The notes under the pieces: model-generated
Told to the model about the DNA's origin: nothing
The model's database searches: none
Seen by the model: the letters and a program-made list of their open reading frames with translations, nothing else
Shown here: one piece after another, positions 33,167 through 42,814 of the stretch
How the letters are laid out: the number at the start of each line of letters is the position of its first letter
Numbering within the stretch: position 1 is the stretch's first letter
Assembly: GCF_005484585.1 (NCBI RefSeq)
Contig: NZ_CP039435.1
Coordinates: 1,426,001 to 1,490,000, forward strand
DNA length: 64,000 nt
Source of the DNA: Brevundimonas sp. SGAir0440
Lineage (GTDB): Bacteria; Pseudomonadota; Alphaproteobacteria; Caulobacterales; Caulobacteraceae
Direction: 5' to 3'
Program-made: the position numbers and the translations under genes

Positions 33167-35284
33167 ATGTCGCTGAACTCGATCATGAACATTGCGACGT
33201 CGGGGCTGAAGACCGCCCAGTCGCAGTTGCGCGTCACCGCCGACAATATCGCCAACGTCGATACGCCCGGATACATCCGCAAGGTCGCCGATCAGTCGGC
33301 CGCCGTCACCAATGGCTATGGTTCGGGTGTCGACGTCACGCGGGTGCGGTTGGCGACGGACCGTTTCCTTCAAGCCGCCAGCCTCAGCGCCGGGTCGGAC
33401 GCCGCGCGCCAGACCGTGCGCTATGAACTGTACGACCAGATCCAGAACCAGTTCGGCGATCCCAGCAGCGACACCAACTTCTTCGCCCAGGTCGACAAGC
33501 TGTTCGCCACCTATGCGACCCTGGCCGAAAGCCCGACATCATCGGCCGGGCGTCAGGACACGATCTACAAGACCCAGGCGATCTTCAATCAGGCCGCCGG
33601 CATCGCGTCGCAGATCCAGTCGGCGCGTCAGGAGGCGGACGGCCGGCTGCTGAGCGCGGTCGAAACGGTCAATCCGCTGCTGGAACAGATCGCCAAGCTG
33701 AACAAGACCATCGCCGCCGGAACGGTGACGAACGAGGATGTGACCGGGGCCCAGAACGCCCAGCTGGGCCTGATCAACGAACTGTCCAAATATATGGATG
33801 TGAAGGTCGAGGCCCGCTCCAACGGCGGCGTGACGCTGCGCACCAACACAGGCACCACCCTGGTGGGCGAGGGGGCGGCGACGCTGTCGTACCAGGCGGC
33901 AGGCACCGTGGACGCCATGACGGCCTTTTCCGACATCATGATCACCGAACCCAGCGGCACGCGCTGGCCGCTGCTGGACGGCGTGTCGTCCGGTCAGATC
34001 CGGGGTCTGGTCGAGATGCGCGATGTCGATGCGCCTGCCGCCGCCGCGCGCCTGGGTGAGTTGACGGCCAAACTCGCGGACGAACTGAACCGCGCCCACA
34101 ACGCCAACAGCAGCGTCCCCGCGCCGACCACCCTGATGGGGCGCAACGTTGGACAGTCGCTGGCGAACGCTCTGACCGGCTTCACCGGCACGACCACCAT
34201 CTCGACGGTCAATGCGTCGGGCGTGGTGCAGACCTCGGCCCGGATCGTCTTTTCCGGCGGGACGATGACGATCAACGGGGCCGCCGCCGATCCGACCACC
34301 TTCCTCAGCGTGCTGAACGCTCAACTGGGCGGCGCGGCGACGGCGAGCTTCTCGGACGGCCAACTGCGTCTGGACGGGGCGGGTGGAAACGGCGTGGCCA
34401 TCGCCGACGATGCGACCTCGCCCAGTACGAAGGGCGGTCGAGGATTTTCGCACTGGTTCGGCCTGAACGACCTGGTGACCACGACCACGCCGACCTTCTA
34501 CGAGACGGGCCTGACCCTGACATCTCAGCATGGGTTCGATCCGGGCGAGAGTCTGACCTTGCGCTTTGCCGGTCCTTCCGGCGCGCGCCTTCGCGACATC
34601 ACCGTGTCCGTACCCGCCGGGACGGGCACGATGGGCGAGATGCTGGGCGCGCTGAACGACCCCGTCACCGGCGTTGGCCGCTATGGCGCCTTCAGCCTGG
34701 ATGCGGTAGGCAAGCTGTCCTTCAAGGCTTACGACCCGTCGGCGACGTCGATGAGCGTCGTGAAGGACAATACGACCCAGGATCCGTCCGGCGTTTCGAT
34801 GTCGCAACTGTTCGGCCTGGGCGCGACGGGATCGACGCGGGCGGGCGCCTATGCGGTGCGTAGCGACATCCAGCAGGACCCCGGAAAGCTGGCCTTGGCG
34901 CAGCTGAACCTGTCGGCCGCGGCGGGGACGCCAGCGCTGAGCAAGAACGATGGGCGCGGCGGCCTGGCGCTGGGGGATGTGGGCAAGAAGAACGTCGCCT
35001 TCGCCGCAGCCGGCGGAAATGCCGGCGGGACCAAGACCCTGTCGTCCTATGCGGCGGACTTCGCCGGCGAGATCGGCGGCAAGGCCTCGGCTGCCAAGAC
35101 CCGCAGCGAAACGGCAAGCGCCCTAGCCAAGGAGGCGGACAGCCGCCGCACCTCGGCCGAAGGCGTGAACATGGACGAGGAACTGGTCAATATGACCACC
35201 TTCCAGCAAGCCTATAACGCCTCTGCGCGCCTGATCCAGGCGAGCAAGGACATGTACGACGTACTGATCGGAATCCTGCAATGA
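33167..35284 (+). CDS. flgK: Flagellar hook-filament junction protein FlgK (HAP1)
   Basis: A 705-residue axial protein. Seen: the N-terminal SGLKTAQSQLRVTADNIANVDTPGYIRK, and the C-terminal GVNMDEELVNMTTFQQAYNASARLIQASKDMYDVLIGIL. The ends form the coiled-coil core that joins hook to filament. The stop overlaps the flgL ATG (ATGA). Divergent from fliK. Confidence 0.95.
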   Translation: MSLNSIMNIATSGLKTAQSQLRVTADNIANVDTPGYIRKVADQSAAVTNGYGSGVDVTRVRLATDRFLQAASLSAGSDAARQTVRYELYDQIQNQFGDPSSDTNFFAQVDKLFATYATLAESPTSSAGRQDTIYKTQAIFNQAAGIASQIQSARQEADGRLLSAVETVNPLLEQIAKLNKTIAAGTVTNEDVTGAQNAQLGLINELSKYMDVKVEARSNGGVTLRTNTGTTLVGEGAATLSYQAAGTVDAMTAFSDIMITEPSGTRWPLLDGVSSGQIRGLVEMRDVDAPAAAARLGELTAKLADELNRAHNANSSVPAPTTLMGRNVGQSLANALTGFTGTTTISTVNASGVVQTSARIVFSGGTMTINGAAADPTTFLSVLNAQLGGAATASFSDGQLRLDGAGGNGVAIADDATSPSTKGGRGFSHWFGLNDLVTTTTPTFYETGLTLTSQHGFDPGESLTLRFAGPSGARLRDITVSVPAGTGTMGEMLGALNDPVTGVGRYGAFSLDAVGKLSFKAYDPSATSMSVVKDNTTQDPSGVSMSQLFGLGATGSTRAGAYAVRSDIQQDPGKLALAQLNLSAAAGTPALSKNDGRGGLALGDVGKKNVAFAAAGGNAGGTKTLSSYAADFAGEIGGKASAAKTRSETASALAKEADSRRTSAEGVNMDEELVNMTTFQQAYNASARLIQASKDMYDVLIGILQ

Positions 35285-36246
35285 CGCGCGTCGCGACCCA
35301 CGGGAACTACCAGTCGGCCTTGCTCAGCCTGATGAACGCGCAGGGCCGCGCGCAGCAGGCGCAGGAGCGGATCGATAGCGAGAAGATCGCCACCGATATG
35401 TCTGGCTATGGTCGAGGCGCCGAACAGCTGACCAGCCTGACATCGACACAGGCGCGGCTGGAGGGCTTCATCTCCACCGGTGAGGCCGTGAAGGCGCGGC
35501 TGAGCGCCCAGGATCTTGCCATGAGCCGCATATACGAAGGCGGTAATGCGGCGCGCGAGGCCATTGCAAACAGCCTGGCGGCCGGGCGGATCGACAATCT
35601 GATGGTCGAGCTCGGTCTGGACTATCAGACGGTGCAGGGTGGACTGAATGCGGAACATCAGGGCTCCTATCTGTTTGCGGGCGGCCAGAGCGATATCGCG
35701 CCCGCCACGGCTGCAACCATGGCCGATTTGACGACGGCGCCGTCCACCGCCGCGACCTTCGCCAACGACACCTTGAAGCAGAAGTCGCGCATCGACGAGA
35801 AGACCACGGTCGAGACCGGCTTTCTGGCCAGCGAGATCGGCGGACCGCTGACTGAGGTGTTCCGCAACATTCAGGCCTTCCAGAACGGCACGGCGGTCAC
35901 CGTAGGCGGCGTGACCTATACGCCAGCCGGCGCGGGCACGCTGACGGGACAGCCCGACGCCAACGTCACCGCGTTTTTGAAGGCGCAGATGGGCGAACTG
36001 GACAAGGCGAATGCGGGCCTGACGAACCAGACGGCCAAGAACGGTCTGATCCAGAACCACGTTGAGACGGCGCTGGACGCCCAAGAAAACCAGAAGACCG
36101 CCCTGCAGAAGATGATGCAGGACAAGTCCGGTTATGATCCGGCACGGGCGATTACCGACCTGCAGATGGCGCAGGTGGCGATCGAGGCTTCTGCCCAGAT
36201 CATCAACTCGTTGAAGAGCACGTCGCTGCTCAATCTGCTGCGTTAA
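35281..36246 (+). CDS. flgL: Flagellar hook-associated protein FlgL (HAP3)
   Basis: A 321-residue flagellin-like junction protein. Seen: an N-terminal D0/D1 helix (NYQSALLSLMNAQGRAQQAQERIDSEKIATDMSGYGRG) and a C-terminal helix (ITDLQMAQVAIEASAQIINSLKSTSLLNLL). The central NAEHQGSYLFAGGQSD is typical of FlgL. Overlaps flgK by four bases. Confidence 0.93.
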   Translation: MTRVATHGNYQSALLSLMNAQGRAQQAQERIDSEKIATDMSGYGRGAEQLTSLTSTQARLEGFISTGEAVKARLSAQDLAMSRIYEGGNAAREAIANSLAAGRIDNLMVELGLDYQTVQGGLNAEHQGSYLFAGGQSDIAPATAATMADLTTAPSTAATFANDTLKQKSRIDEKTTVETGFLASEIGGPLTEVFRNIQAFQNGTAVTVGGVTYTPAGAGTLTGQPDANVTAFLKAQMGELDKANAGLTNQTAKNGLIQNHVETALDAQENQKTALQKMMQDKSGYDPARAITDLQMAQVAIEASAQIINSLKSTSLLNLLR

Positions 36247-36296
36247 GTCATCGTTTCAAAAAAGAAAACGGCAACGCTGGACCAAACATCGTTCTG

Positions 36297-36311
36297 GAAC
36301 GTATCATGAAC
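36297..36311. promoter_or_regulatory. LexA (SOS) box before the radical SAM/UdgX operon
   Basis: Reads GAAC-GTATCAT-GAAC, the reverse complement of GTTC-N7-GTTC, the alphaproteobacterial LexA site. It ends one base before the ATG at 36313, overlapping the ribosome-binding region, so bound LexA would block transcription. The gap to flgL is only 66 bp. Confidence 0.75.
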
Positions 36312-36312
36312 G

Positions 36313-37551
36313 ATGGCCCGTCTCGATCTGCGTAGAAAACTATCCGTTCTGGCTGACGCTGCCAAATATGACGCCTCCTGTTCGTCGTCCGGAACGTCGA
36401 AACGAAACTCTGTCGGCGGCAAGGGGATCGGCTCGACCGAGGGGATGGGCATCTGTCACGCCTATACACCGGACGGTCGGTGCATCAGTCTGCTCAAGAT
36501 CCTGCTGACCAACTTCTGCATCTACGATTGCGCCTATTGCATCAATCGCGTCTCGTCGAATGTGGAGCGCGCGCGGTTCGATGTCGACGAGGTGGTCGAC
36601 CTGACGCTCAACTTCTACAAGCGCAACTATATCGAGGGCCTGTTTCTGTCGTCGGGCATTATTCGATCCGGCGACTATACGATGGAGCAGTTGGTCTTGG
36701 TGGCCAAGACGCTGCGCGAAGTCCACGATTTCCGGGGCTATATTCATTTGAAGCTGATCCCGGAGGCGGATCCGAAGCTGGTGGAGATGGCGGGGCTGTA
36801 TGCCGATCGCCTGTCGGCCAATATCGAACTTCCACGCGACGAGGCGCTGGCGCGACTGGCGCCGCAAAAGGACGTCGGGGTCATCAAGAAGGCGATGAGT
36901 CAGGTGCGCCTGGGCGTGGAGGCGGCCAAGCCGGCAAAACGTGAAAAGATCAAACCGCCGAAGTTCGCGCCGGGCGGCCAGAGCACGCAGCTCATCATCG
37001 GCGCCGACGGCGCGCCGGATACGGAAATCCTGGATCGCAGCGCCTCGCTCTACGGCGGTTATGGCCTCCGCCGCGTCTATTATTCGGCGTTCAGCCCCAT
37101 ACCGGACTCCAGTTCGATCCTGCCGCTGTCCAAGCCGCCGCTGATGCGTGAGCATCGGCTGTATCAGGCCGATTGGCTGATGCGGTTCTATGGCTTCTCC
37201 GCGCCGGAGATTGGCGAGGGGGCATCGAATGGCATGCTCGATCTGGCGGTTGATCCCAAACTGGCCTGGGCGCTGAACAAGCGCGAGCAGTTTCCCGTCG
37301 ATGTGAACCGCGCGCCGCGCGAGATGCTGCTCCGTGTGCCGGGGCTGGGCGTGAAGGCGGTGGATCGGATCGTCTCGGGGCGCCGCTATCGGACCCTGCG
37401 GCTGGAGGATGTTGGACGGCTGACGCGATCGGTGGCCAAGATTCGGCCCTTTATCACGGCGCTGGACTGGACGCCTGGCGGACTAACGGATGCGGCGGAC
37501 CTGAAGGCGCGCGTGACCAGCCGCACGCCCGAGCAGTTGAGCCTGTTCTGA
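36313..37551 (+). CDS. Putative DNA modification/repair radical SAM protein
   Basis: A 412-residue protein of the family annotated as putative DNA modification/repair radical SAM. Seen: LSVLADAAKYDASCSSSGTSKRN at the start, the cluster motif C-X3-C-X2-C (Cys69, Cys73, Cys76 in FCIYDCAYCINR), and a C-terminal helix-hairpin-helix DNA-binding part (VDVNRAPREMLLRVPGLGVKAVDRIVSGRRYRTL). The chemistry is not established. The stop overlaps the ATG of the next gene, and this pair recurs in many bacteria. A LexA box precedes it. Confidence 0.9.
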   Translation: MARLDLRRKLSVLADAAKYDASCSSSGTSKRNSVGGKGIGSTEGMGICHAYTPDGRCISLLKILLTNFCIYDCAYCINRVSSNVERARFDVDEVVDLTLNFYKRNYIEGLFLSSGIIRSGDYTMEQLVLVAKTLREVHDFRGYIHLKLIPEADPKLVEMAGLYADRLSANIELPRDEALARLAPQKDVGVIKKAMSQVRLGVEAAKPAKREKIKPPKFAPGGQSTQLIIGADGAPDTEILDRSASLYGGYGLRRVYYSAFSPIPDSSSILPLSKPPLMREHRLYQADWLMRFYGFSAPEIGEGASNGMLDLAVDPKLAWALNKREQFPVDVNRAPREMLLRVPGLGVKAVDRIVSGRRYRTLRLEDVGRLTRSVAKIRPFITALDWTPGGLTDAADLKARVTSRTPEQLSLF

Positions 37552-39005
37552 TGGCGGTGGCGACGCTGGACGGTGAGACCGACTTCGATGGCTGGCGGAA
37601 AGCGGCGCGCGCGTTTCGATTGGCGGGTGTGGAGCCCGCAGCGGCGCGGTTCGTCGTGGCGGGGGCGGTAGAACAGGGCGGGCTGTTCGATCAGCCGATT
37701 GCCGAAGAGGCGTCGCCGACGCCGGATGACCGCAGAGCTTTCAACGTGCCGAAAGAGTTTGTGGACCTGGCCCAGAACCTGATCCTGCATCGATCCGCTG
37801 ACCGTTTCGATCTGATGTATCGGCTGCTGTGGCGACTGAAGGATGAGCCGGACCTGATCAAGGTCATTTCGGACCGGGACGTCGCCGACGCGCTGGAGCG
37901 GGTCAAGAACGTCAGCCGCGCCTCGCACAAGATGAAGGCCTTCGTTCGCTTTCGCCAAGTGCATGACGATCTGGGCGAGGCCTGGGTCGCATGGTTCGAG
38001 CCGCCGCATCGGGTTCTGGAAAAGACCGCGCCCTTTTTCCAACGGCGGTTCACGACCATGCGCTGGTCGATCCTGACGCCGGATGGTTCGGCCTTCTGGG
38101 ATGGCGAAACCCTGCGGTTCGGGCCGCCGGCGACCCGCGACATGGCGCCAGCCGAAGACGAGATCGAGGATTTCTGGAAGACCTACTACGCCTCGACCTT
38201 CAATCCTGCGCGGCTGAAGGTGAAGACGATGCAGGGTGAGATGGCCAAGTCCTACTGGAAGAACCTGCCGGAAGCCGCCCTGATCCCGGAACTGGTCGCG
38301 GCGTCGTCGGTTCGAACCGAGACCATGGTCGCTACGCCGTCGCCTCAGCCCAATCCGCGTTTCGCGCGCGCCGTCGCGCCAGATCTGCATCTGGCGCGTC
38401 CCGACGCCGAGGCCGTGCCCGAAAACCTCGACGATGTCGCGGTCGGCGTTCAGGCCTGTCGCCGTTGCCCGCTATATCGCGACGCGACGCAGGGCGTGTG
38501 CGGGGAGGGGCCGAAGTCGGCGCGTCTGATGATCGTCGGCGAACAGCCGGGCGATCAGGAGGATCTGGCAGGCCGCACCTTCATCGGGCCGGCGGGGCAG
38601 GTGCTGAACGCAGCCCTGGCCGAGGCCGGCATTGATCGATCCGACGTCTATGTCACCAATGCTGTCAAACACTTCAAACACGAGCCGCGCGGCAAGCGTC
38701 GCCTGCACAAGACGCCGAACGCGGGCGAGGTTCAGGCCTGCCGCTGGTGGCTGGACTCAGAACGCCGGCTGATCAAACCGCAAGTCGTGCTGGCCCTTGG
38801 GGCGACGGCGGGTCTGGCGTTGCTGGGTCGCAAACCGGCCGTGATGCAGGAACGCGGCGCACCGATCGACCTGAGCGATGGATCGACCGCCGTGCTGACG
38901 GTCCACCCCTCCTATTTGCTGCGGCTTCCGGACGAGGCCGCGAAGTCCGAGGCGAGACGGTTGTTCATCGAGGATCTGGCGGCGGTGCAACGACGTATGA
39001 GGTGA
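37551..39005 (+). CDS. udgX: UdgX-type uracil-DNA binding protein fused to a DUF4130 domain
   Basis: A 484-residue fusion. Residues about 50-250 are the DUF4130 region that accompanies the radical SAM partner (VISDRDVADALERVKNVSRASHKMKAFVRF, FFQRRFTTMRWSILTPDG, DFWKTYYASTFNPARL). Residues about 300-484 are a UDG superfamily domain with four Cys for an Fe-S cluster (CRRCPLY onward), GEQPGDQEDLAGRTFIGPAGQ, and the KRRLH loop with His386, the residue that forms a covalent bond to uracil sites in UdgX. It probably binds uracil in DNA tightly after damage. The ATG overlaps the upstream stop. Confidence 0.92.
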   Translation: MAVATLDGETDFDGWRKAARAFRLAGVEPAAARFVVAGAVEQGGLFDQPIAEEASPTPDDRRAFNVPKEFVDLAQNLILHRSADRFDLMYRLLWRLKDEPDLIKVISDRDVADALERVKNVSRASHKMKAFVRFRQVHDDLGEAWVAWFEPPHRVLEKTAPFFQRRFTTMRWSILTPDGSAFWDGETLRFGPPATRDMAPAEDEIEDFWKTYYASTFNPARLKVKTMQGEMAKSYWKNLPEAALIPELVAASSVRTETMVATPSPQPNPRFARAVAPDLHLARPDAEAVPENLDDVAVGVQACRRCPLYRDATQGVCGEGPKSARLMIVGEQPGDQEDLAGRTFIGPAGQVLNAALAEAGIDRSDVYVTNAVKHFKHEPRGKRRLHKTPNAGEVQACRWWLDSERRLIKPQVVLALGATAGLALLGRKPAVMQERGAPIDLSDGSTAVLTVHPSYLLRLPDEAAKSEARRLFIEDLAAVQRRMR

Positions 39006-39233
39006 CGCGAGAACGAATCCCGTTCGGCCGCGTTTGGCATCAGCGCCAGCGTGACCGTTGGACGTTTCATCCGGGGAGGCGATCTCGACACGGTCGATCG
39101 ACAAACATCCGCGCGAATGTCATCGCGCGTTGACATCGAATGCCGGCTTGACCATTAGCGCGGCAGGGATTTCGGCTGTCTGTTCAGAGGGTCAGGGGAA
39201 AATCGCGATGTCAGACCGGTCATCAGACGCCCG

Positions 39234-40349
39234 ATGAACCAGGCCGCATACGAAATCGTCGATCGTGATGGCGAGGCCCGTCTGCGCCTGACCGGCGACT
39301 GGACGACCACGGCGCTGGGCCGTCTGCCGACGGAACTGAGCCGCGATCTGGAAGGTCGCGAAATCGCCAGTATCGACACCTCCGATCTCGGTCGCTTTGA
39401 CACCGCAGGCGCGCTGGCCCTGGTGCAGGCCTCAAGCGGTCGTCTGTCGAAGAGCCAGTGGAAGGATCGACCCGAGGCGGGTCGCATCTACCACATGATC
39501 GAACTGCTGGAGCGGCAGAGCGCCCCGGCGCCCAAACGCCCCAGCGCCTTCGTTCGCACCTTCGCCAAGATCGGGCGAGGCGTGTACGATTTCGGCGGCG
39601 AAGCCATGTTGTCGCTGGCTTTCCTCGGCCGACTGATGGCCGCCGTGGTCGAAGCCGCCAAACGCCCCGGTGGCATCCGCTGGCCGGCCTGGGTCAGTCA
39701 GGCCGAGCGCGCCGGGCTGGACGCCATTCCGATCGTCATGATCACCAACTTCTTTATTGGCGCGGTGATCGCCTTCATCGGCGTCGACTTGCTGACCGAC
39801 TTCGGCGCTCAGGTGTTCGCCGTTCAACTGATCGGCGTCGCCATGTTCCGCGAGTTCGCTGTGGTGATCGCCTCGGTCTTGTTGGCTGGACGTTCAGCTT
39901 CGGCCTTTGCGGCCGAGATCGGGTCGATGCGGATGAATCAGGAGGTCGACGCCATGCAGGTCATGGGCGTCAATCCGTTCCAGGCGCTAGTGATCCCGCG
40001 GGTCGCGTCGCTGGTGATCATGCTGCCGCTGCTGACCTTTATGGGCATGATCGGCGGTCTTATCGGCGGTCTGGTCGTGTGCTGGAGCTCGTTGAATCTC
40101 GGCCCGTCCTTCTTCTTCCAGCGTCTGGTCGAGGACGGGACCATGGCCCAGCATCTGATGGTGGGGCTGGTGAAGGCGCCCGTCTTCGCCCTGGTGATCG
40201 CCGCCATCGGTTGCCGTCAGGGTATGGCCGTCGCCGGTGATGTCGAAAGCTTGGGCCGCCGCGTGACGGCCGCCGTGGTGCAGGCCATCTTCGCCATCAT
40301 CTTCCTGGACGCCGTGTTCGCCCTGGTCTTCCTGGAGCTGAACATATGA
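39234..40349 (+). CDS. mlaE: MlaE-type permease with N-terminal STAS domain
   Basis: A 371-residue protein. Residues about 5-95 are a STAS domain (RLTGDWTTTALGRLPTEL, SIDTSDLGRFDTAGALALVQ), which is a separate protein (MlaB) in E. coli but fused here. Residues about 120-371 are the MlaE permease (AIPIVMITNFFIGAVIAF, EIGSMRMNQEVDAMQVMGVNPFQALVIPRV). It is the membrane part of an inner-membrane phospholipid transporter. Overlaps mlaF by four bases. The preceding 228-bp gap shows no clear site. Confidence 0.92.
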   Translation: MNQAAYEIVDRDGEARLRLTGDWTTTALGRLPTELSRDLEGREIASIDTSDLGRFDTAGALALVQASSGRLSKSQWKDRPEAGRIYHMIELLERQSAPAPKRPSAFVRTFAKIGRGVYDFGGEAMLSLAFLGRLMAAVVEAAKRPGGIRWPAWVSQAERAGLDAIPIVMITNFFIGAVIAFIGVDLLTDFGAQVFAVQLIGVAMFREFAVVIASVLLAGRSASAFAAEIGSMRMNQEVDAMQVMGVNPFQALVIPRVASLVIMLPLLTFMGMIGGLIGGLVVCWSSLNLGPSFFFQRLVEDGTMAQHLMVGLVKAPVFALVIAAIGCRQGMAVAGDVESLGRRVTAAVVQAIFAIIFLDAVFALVFLELNI

Positions 40350-41122
40350 CCGAAGCGCCAGAAAACCTGATCGAGGTGCGCGGCCTGTTGAGCCAGTTCG
40401 GCGAGCGCACCATCCACGAGAACCTCGACCTCGACCTGGTGCGCGGCGAAGTCCTGGGCGTCGTCGGCGGATCGGGCGCGGGCAAGACTGTGCTGCTGAA
40501 CACCATCATCGGCTTGAAGGAGCCGGAAGGCGGGTCGGTGAAGGTGCTGGGTTACGATCGGGCGAACCTGACCAAGGCGGAGGCGGCTGACATTGAGAAA
40601 CGCACCGGCATCCTGTTCCAGCAGGGCGCGCTGTTTTCGTCGCTGAGCGTGCTGGAGAACGTGGCTTCGCCCCTGGTCGAACACACCAAACTGCCCAAGT
40701 CGGTCATCTATGAGCTGGCTGAGCTCAAGATCGCGATGGTCGGTCTGAAGCCCGAGCATCACCATTTGAAGCCGGCGGAACTGTCGGGCGGCATGAAGAA
40801 GCGGGCCGGCCTTGCGCGTGCGCTGGCGCTGGACCCCGAGCTGGTGTTTCTTGATGAGCCGACGGCGGGCCTGGATCCCATCGGCGCCGCCGCCTTCGAC
40901 GATCTGATCCGGCAACTGGCGGACGACCTGGGTCTGTCCGTCTTCATGATCACCCACGACCTCGATACGCTCTACGCCATCTGTGACAAGGTGGCGGTGC
41001 TGGCGGACAAGCGGGTCGTGGAAAAGGCCACGGTGCATGAGCTGGAAGGCTCCGACCACCCGTGGACTAAAGAATATTTCTTGGGGCCGCGCGGACGCGC
41101 AGCCACCAAGTCTGCCGCCTGA
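40346..41122 (+). CDS. mlaF: MlaF-type ABC ATPase
   Basis: A 258-residue ATPase. Seen: Walker A GGSGAGKT near residue 49, Q-loop LFQQGALFSSLSV, signature LSGGMKKRAGLARAL, Walker B ELVFLDEPTAGLDP, and the H-loop ITHDLDT. It powers lipid movement through MlaE. Overlaps mlaE. Confidence 0.95.
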   Translation: MTEAPENLIEVRGLLSQFGERTIHENLDLDLVRGEVLGVVGGSGAGKTVLLNTIIGLKEPEGGSVKVLGYDRANLTKAEAADIEKRTGILFQQGALFSSLSVLENVASPLVEHTKLPKSVIYELAELKIAMVGLKPEHHHLKPAELSGGMKKRAGLARALALDPELVFLDEPTAGLDPIGAAAFDDLIRQLADDLGLSVFMITHDLDTLYAICDKVAVLADKRVVEKATVHELEGSDHPWTKEYFLGPRGRAATKSAA

Positions 41123-41134
41123 GGAGAGCGGATC

Positions 41135-42073
41135 ATGGAAAGAGACGCACATTACGCCGCCGTCGGCATCGCCACCGTCGCCCTTCTGGCGGCCCTGGCG
41201 GTCTTCACCATCTGGCTGGCCCGGCTGCAGTTCAACAGCGACTACGATATGTACGACATCGTCTTCTACGGACCGGTGAACGGCCTGTCCGAAGGCGGCG
41301 AGGTGCATTTCAACGGCATCCGCGTCGGCGAGGTCACCGACCTGAACATCGACACAAAGCGCGGCGATCAGGTCATCGCCCGTGTCCGCGTGGACGGCAC
41401 GACGCCGGTGCGCGTCACCTCGCGCGCGCAGCTGGAGCCGCAAGGCATCACCGGCCTGAACTACATCCAGATCACCGCCGGCTCGCCCAATAGCGCCCTG
41501 CTTAAGGACCAGTACCCAGACAACGTCGTGCCCGTGCTGCAAAGCCAGCCGTCGCCGATCGCTGAACTGCTGAGTGGGTCGGGCACGGTGCTGGCCCAGA
41601 CCGTGGATGCGCTGAACCGGATCAACCGGGTCATGTCCGACGACAATATCCGCAGCTTCTCCACCAGCGTGAAGAACGTCGAGGCCCTGACGACGGAACT
41701 GGAGGCCCGCAAGGCCATCTTCCAGCAGCTGGAAGAGGCCGTGACCAACGCCAACGCGGCGGTGAAGGAATACCAGGCCCTGGCCGTAGACACGCGTCAG
41801 ATCATCAATACGGACGGCCGCCAGGCCATCGCTAACATCAACTCGGCGACGGCGGAGGCCCGCACGGCGATCGCCTCGGCCAACCGTTCGATCACGGGTC
41901 TGGAGCGTCCGCTGGGTGACTTTGCGACGACCAGCCTGCCGCAACTGACCGGCACGATCGAAGAACTGCAGGACGCCACCCGGTCACTGCAATCCCTGAT
42001 CGACGATGTCCGCGCCAGCCCGCGCGACTTCATCGGTCGCCCCAAATCCAAAGAGCTGGAGGTGCAGCCGTGA
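41135..42073 (+). CDS. mlaD: MlaD-type MCE-domain protein
   Basis: A 312-residue protein with one N-terminal membrane helix (about 9-30), an MCE domain (about 40-120: YGPVNGLSEGGEVHFNGIRVGEVTDL, GITGLNYIQI) and a long helical C-terminus (about 150-300). The MCE ring shuttles lipids across the periplasm. The stop overlaps the lipoprotein ATG. Confidence 0.94.
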   Translation: MERDAHYAAVGIATVALLAALAVFTIWLARLQFNSDYDMYDIVFYGPVNGLSEGGEVHFNGIRVGEVTDLNIDTKRGDQVIARVRVDGTTPVRVTSRAQLEPQGITGLNYIQITAGSPNSALLKDQYPDNVVPVLQSQPSPIAELLSGSGTVLAQTVDALNRINRVMSDDNIRSFSTSVKNVEALTTELEARKAIFQQLEEAVTNANAAVKEYQALAVDTRQIINTDGRQAIANINSATAEARTAIASANRSITGLERPLGDFATTSLPQLTGTIEELQDATRSLQSLIDDVRASPRDFIGRPKSKELEVQP

Positions 42074-42720
42074 TCCTTCGTCCTGTCCTTCGACTGGCGG
42101 CGTCCGCCGCTGTCCTGACCGCGCTGAGCGGGTGCGCCCTGCTGTCCTCGCCGGACCCGGTGCAGAACTATCGGTTCGGCCTGCCGATGGCCGCGCCGTC
42201 GGCGGTGGGCGACACGCCTGCGCCTCTAACGGTCTCGATCCGCCGTATCGAGTTCCCGCAGGCGACCGGCGACGACAAGATCCTGGGCGTCACGGGGCTA
42301 GAGACGGCCTACATCGGCGGCGCACGCTGGGTGTCGCCGGCCTCGACCCTGTTCGACGACAGCCTCAAGGCGGCCTTCGCCAACCGAGCCGATCGCATTC
42401 GCGTGCTGGGTCGTCGCGAACCGGGAACGCCGCCGCTGATCCTGCAAGTCACGGTCACGACGTTCGAGGCGCGATACGCCGCGCCGGGCGCCGTGCCGGA
42501 TGTCGTCGTGACCGCGCGGGCGCAGCTGCGCTCCACCCCGGAACGGCGCGCGGGCGGCGGGACCATCCGTCCCGAGGAAGGACGCTCCGTCGAGCGGGTG
42601 TTCACCGTGACCCAGCCCGCTGGCGACAATCGAGTATCCGCCATCGTTGCAGCCTTCGACACGGCGACGCGCGACATCAACACCCAGATCGCGGACTGGA
42701 CGATCGCCTCCGCGAACTGA
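42070..42720 (+). CDS. ABC-type transport auxiliary lipoprotein (PqiC/MlaE-associated)
   Basis: A 216-residue lipoprotein with lipobox LSGC (about residue 24). The body resembles the ABC_trans_aux family (PVQNYRFGLP, TVSIRRIEFPQATGDDKILGVTGLETAYIGGARWVSPASTLFDDSLKAAF). It likely sits in the outer membrane as the acceptor or donor end of the Mla-type system. Overlaps mlaD by four bases and ends the operon. Confidence 0.88.
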   Translation: MILRPVLRLAASAAVLTALSGCALLSSPDPVQNYRFGLPMAAPSAVGDTPAPLTVSIRRIEFPQATGDDKILGVTGLETAYIGGARWVSPASTLFDDSLKAAFANRADRIRVLGRREPGTPPLILQVTVTTFEARYAAPGAVPDVVVTARAQLRSTPERRAGGGTIRPEEGRSVERVFTVTQPAGDNRVSAIVAAFDTATRDINTQIADWTIASAN

Positions 42721-42814
42721 GGCGATCGAACGCATGATGCCGGGACGGCGGCGGTGCGGGACGTAGGCTTGCGTATGCGCTAGGGTGGGCTGCGAATCTG
42801 CTCCCGGGGTTGTC

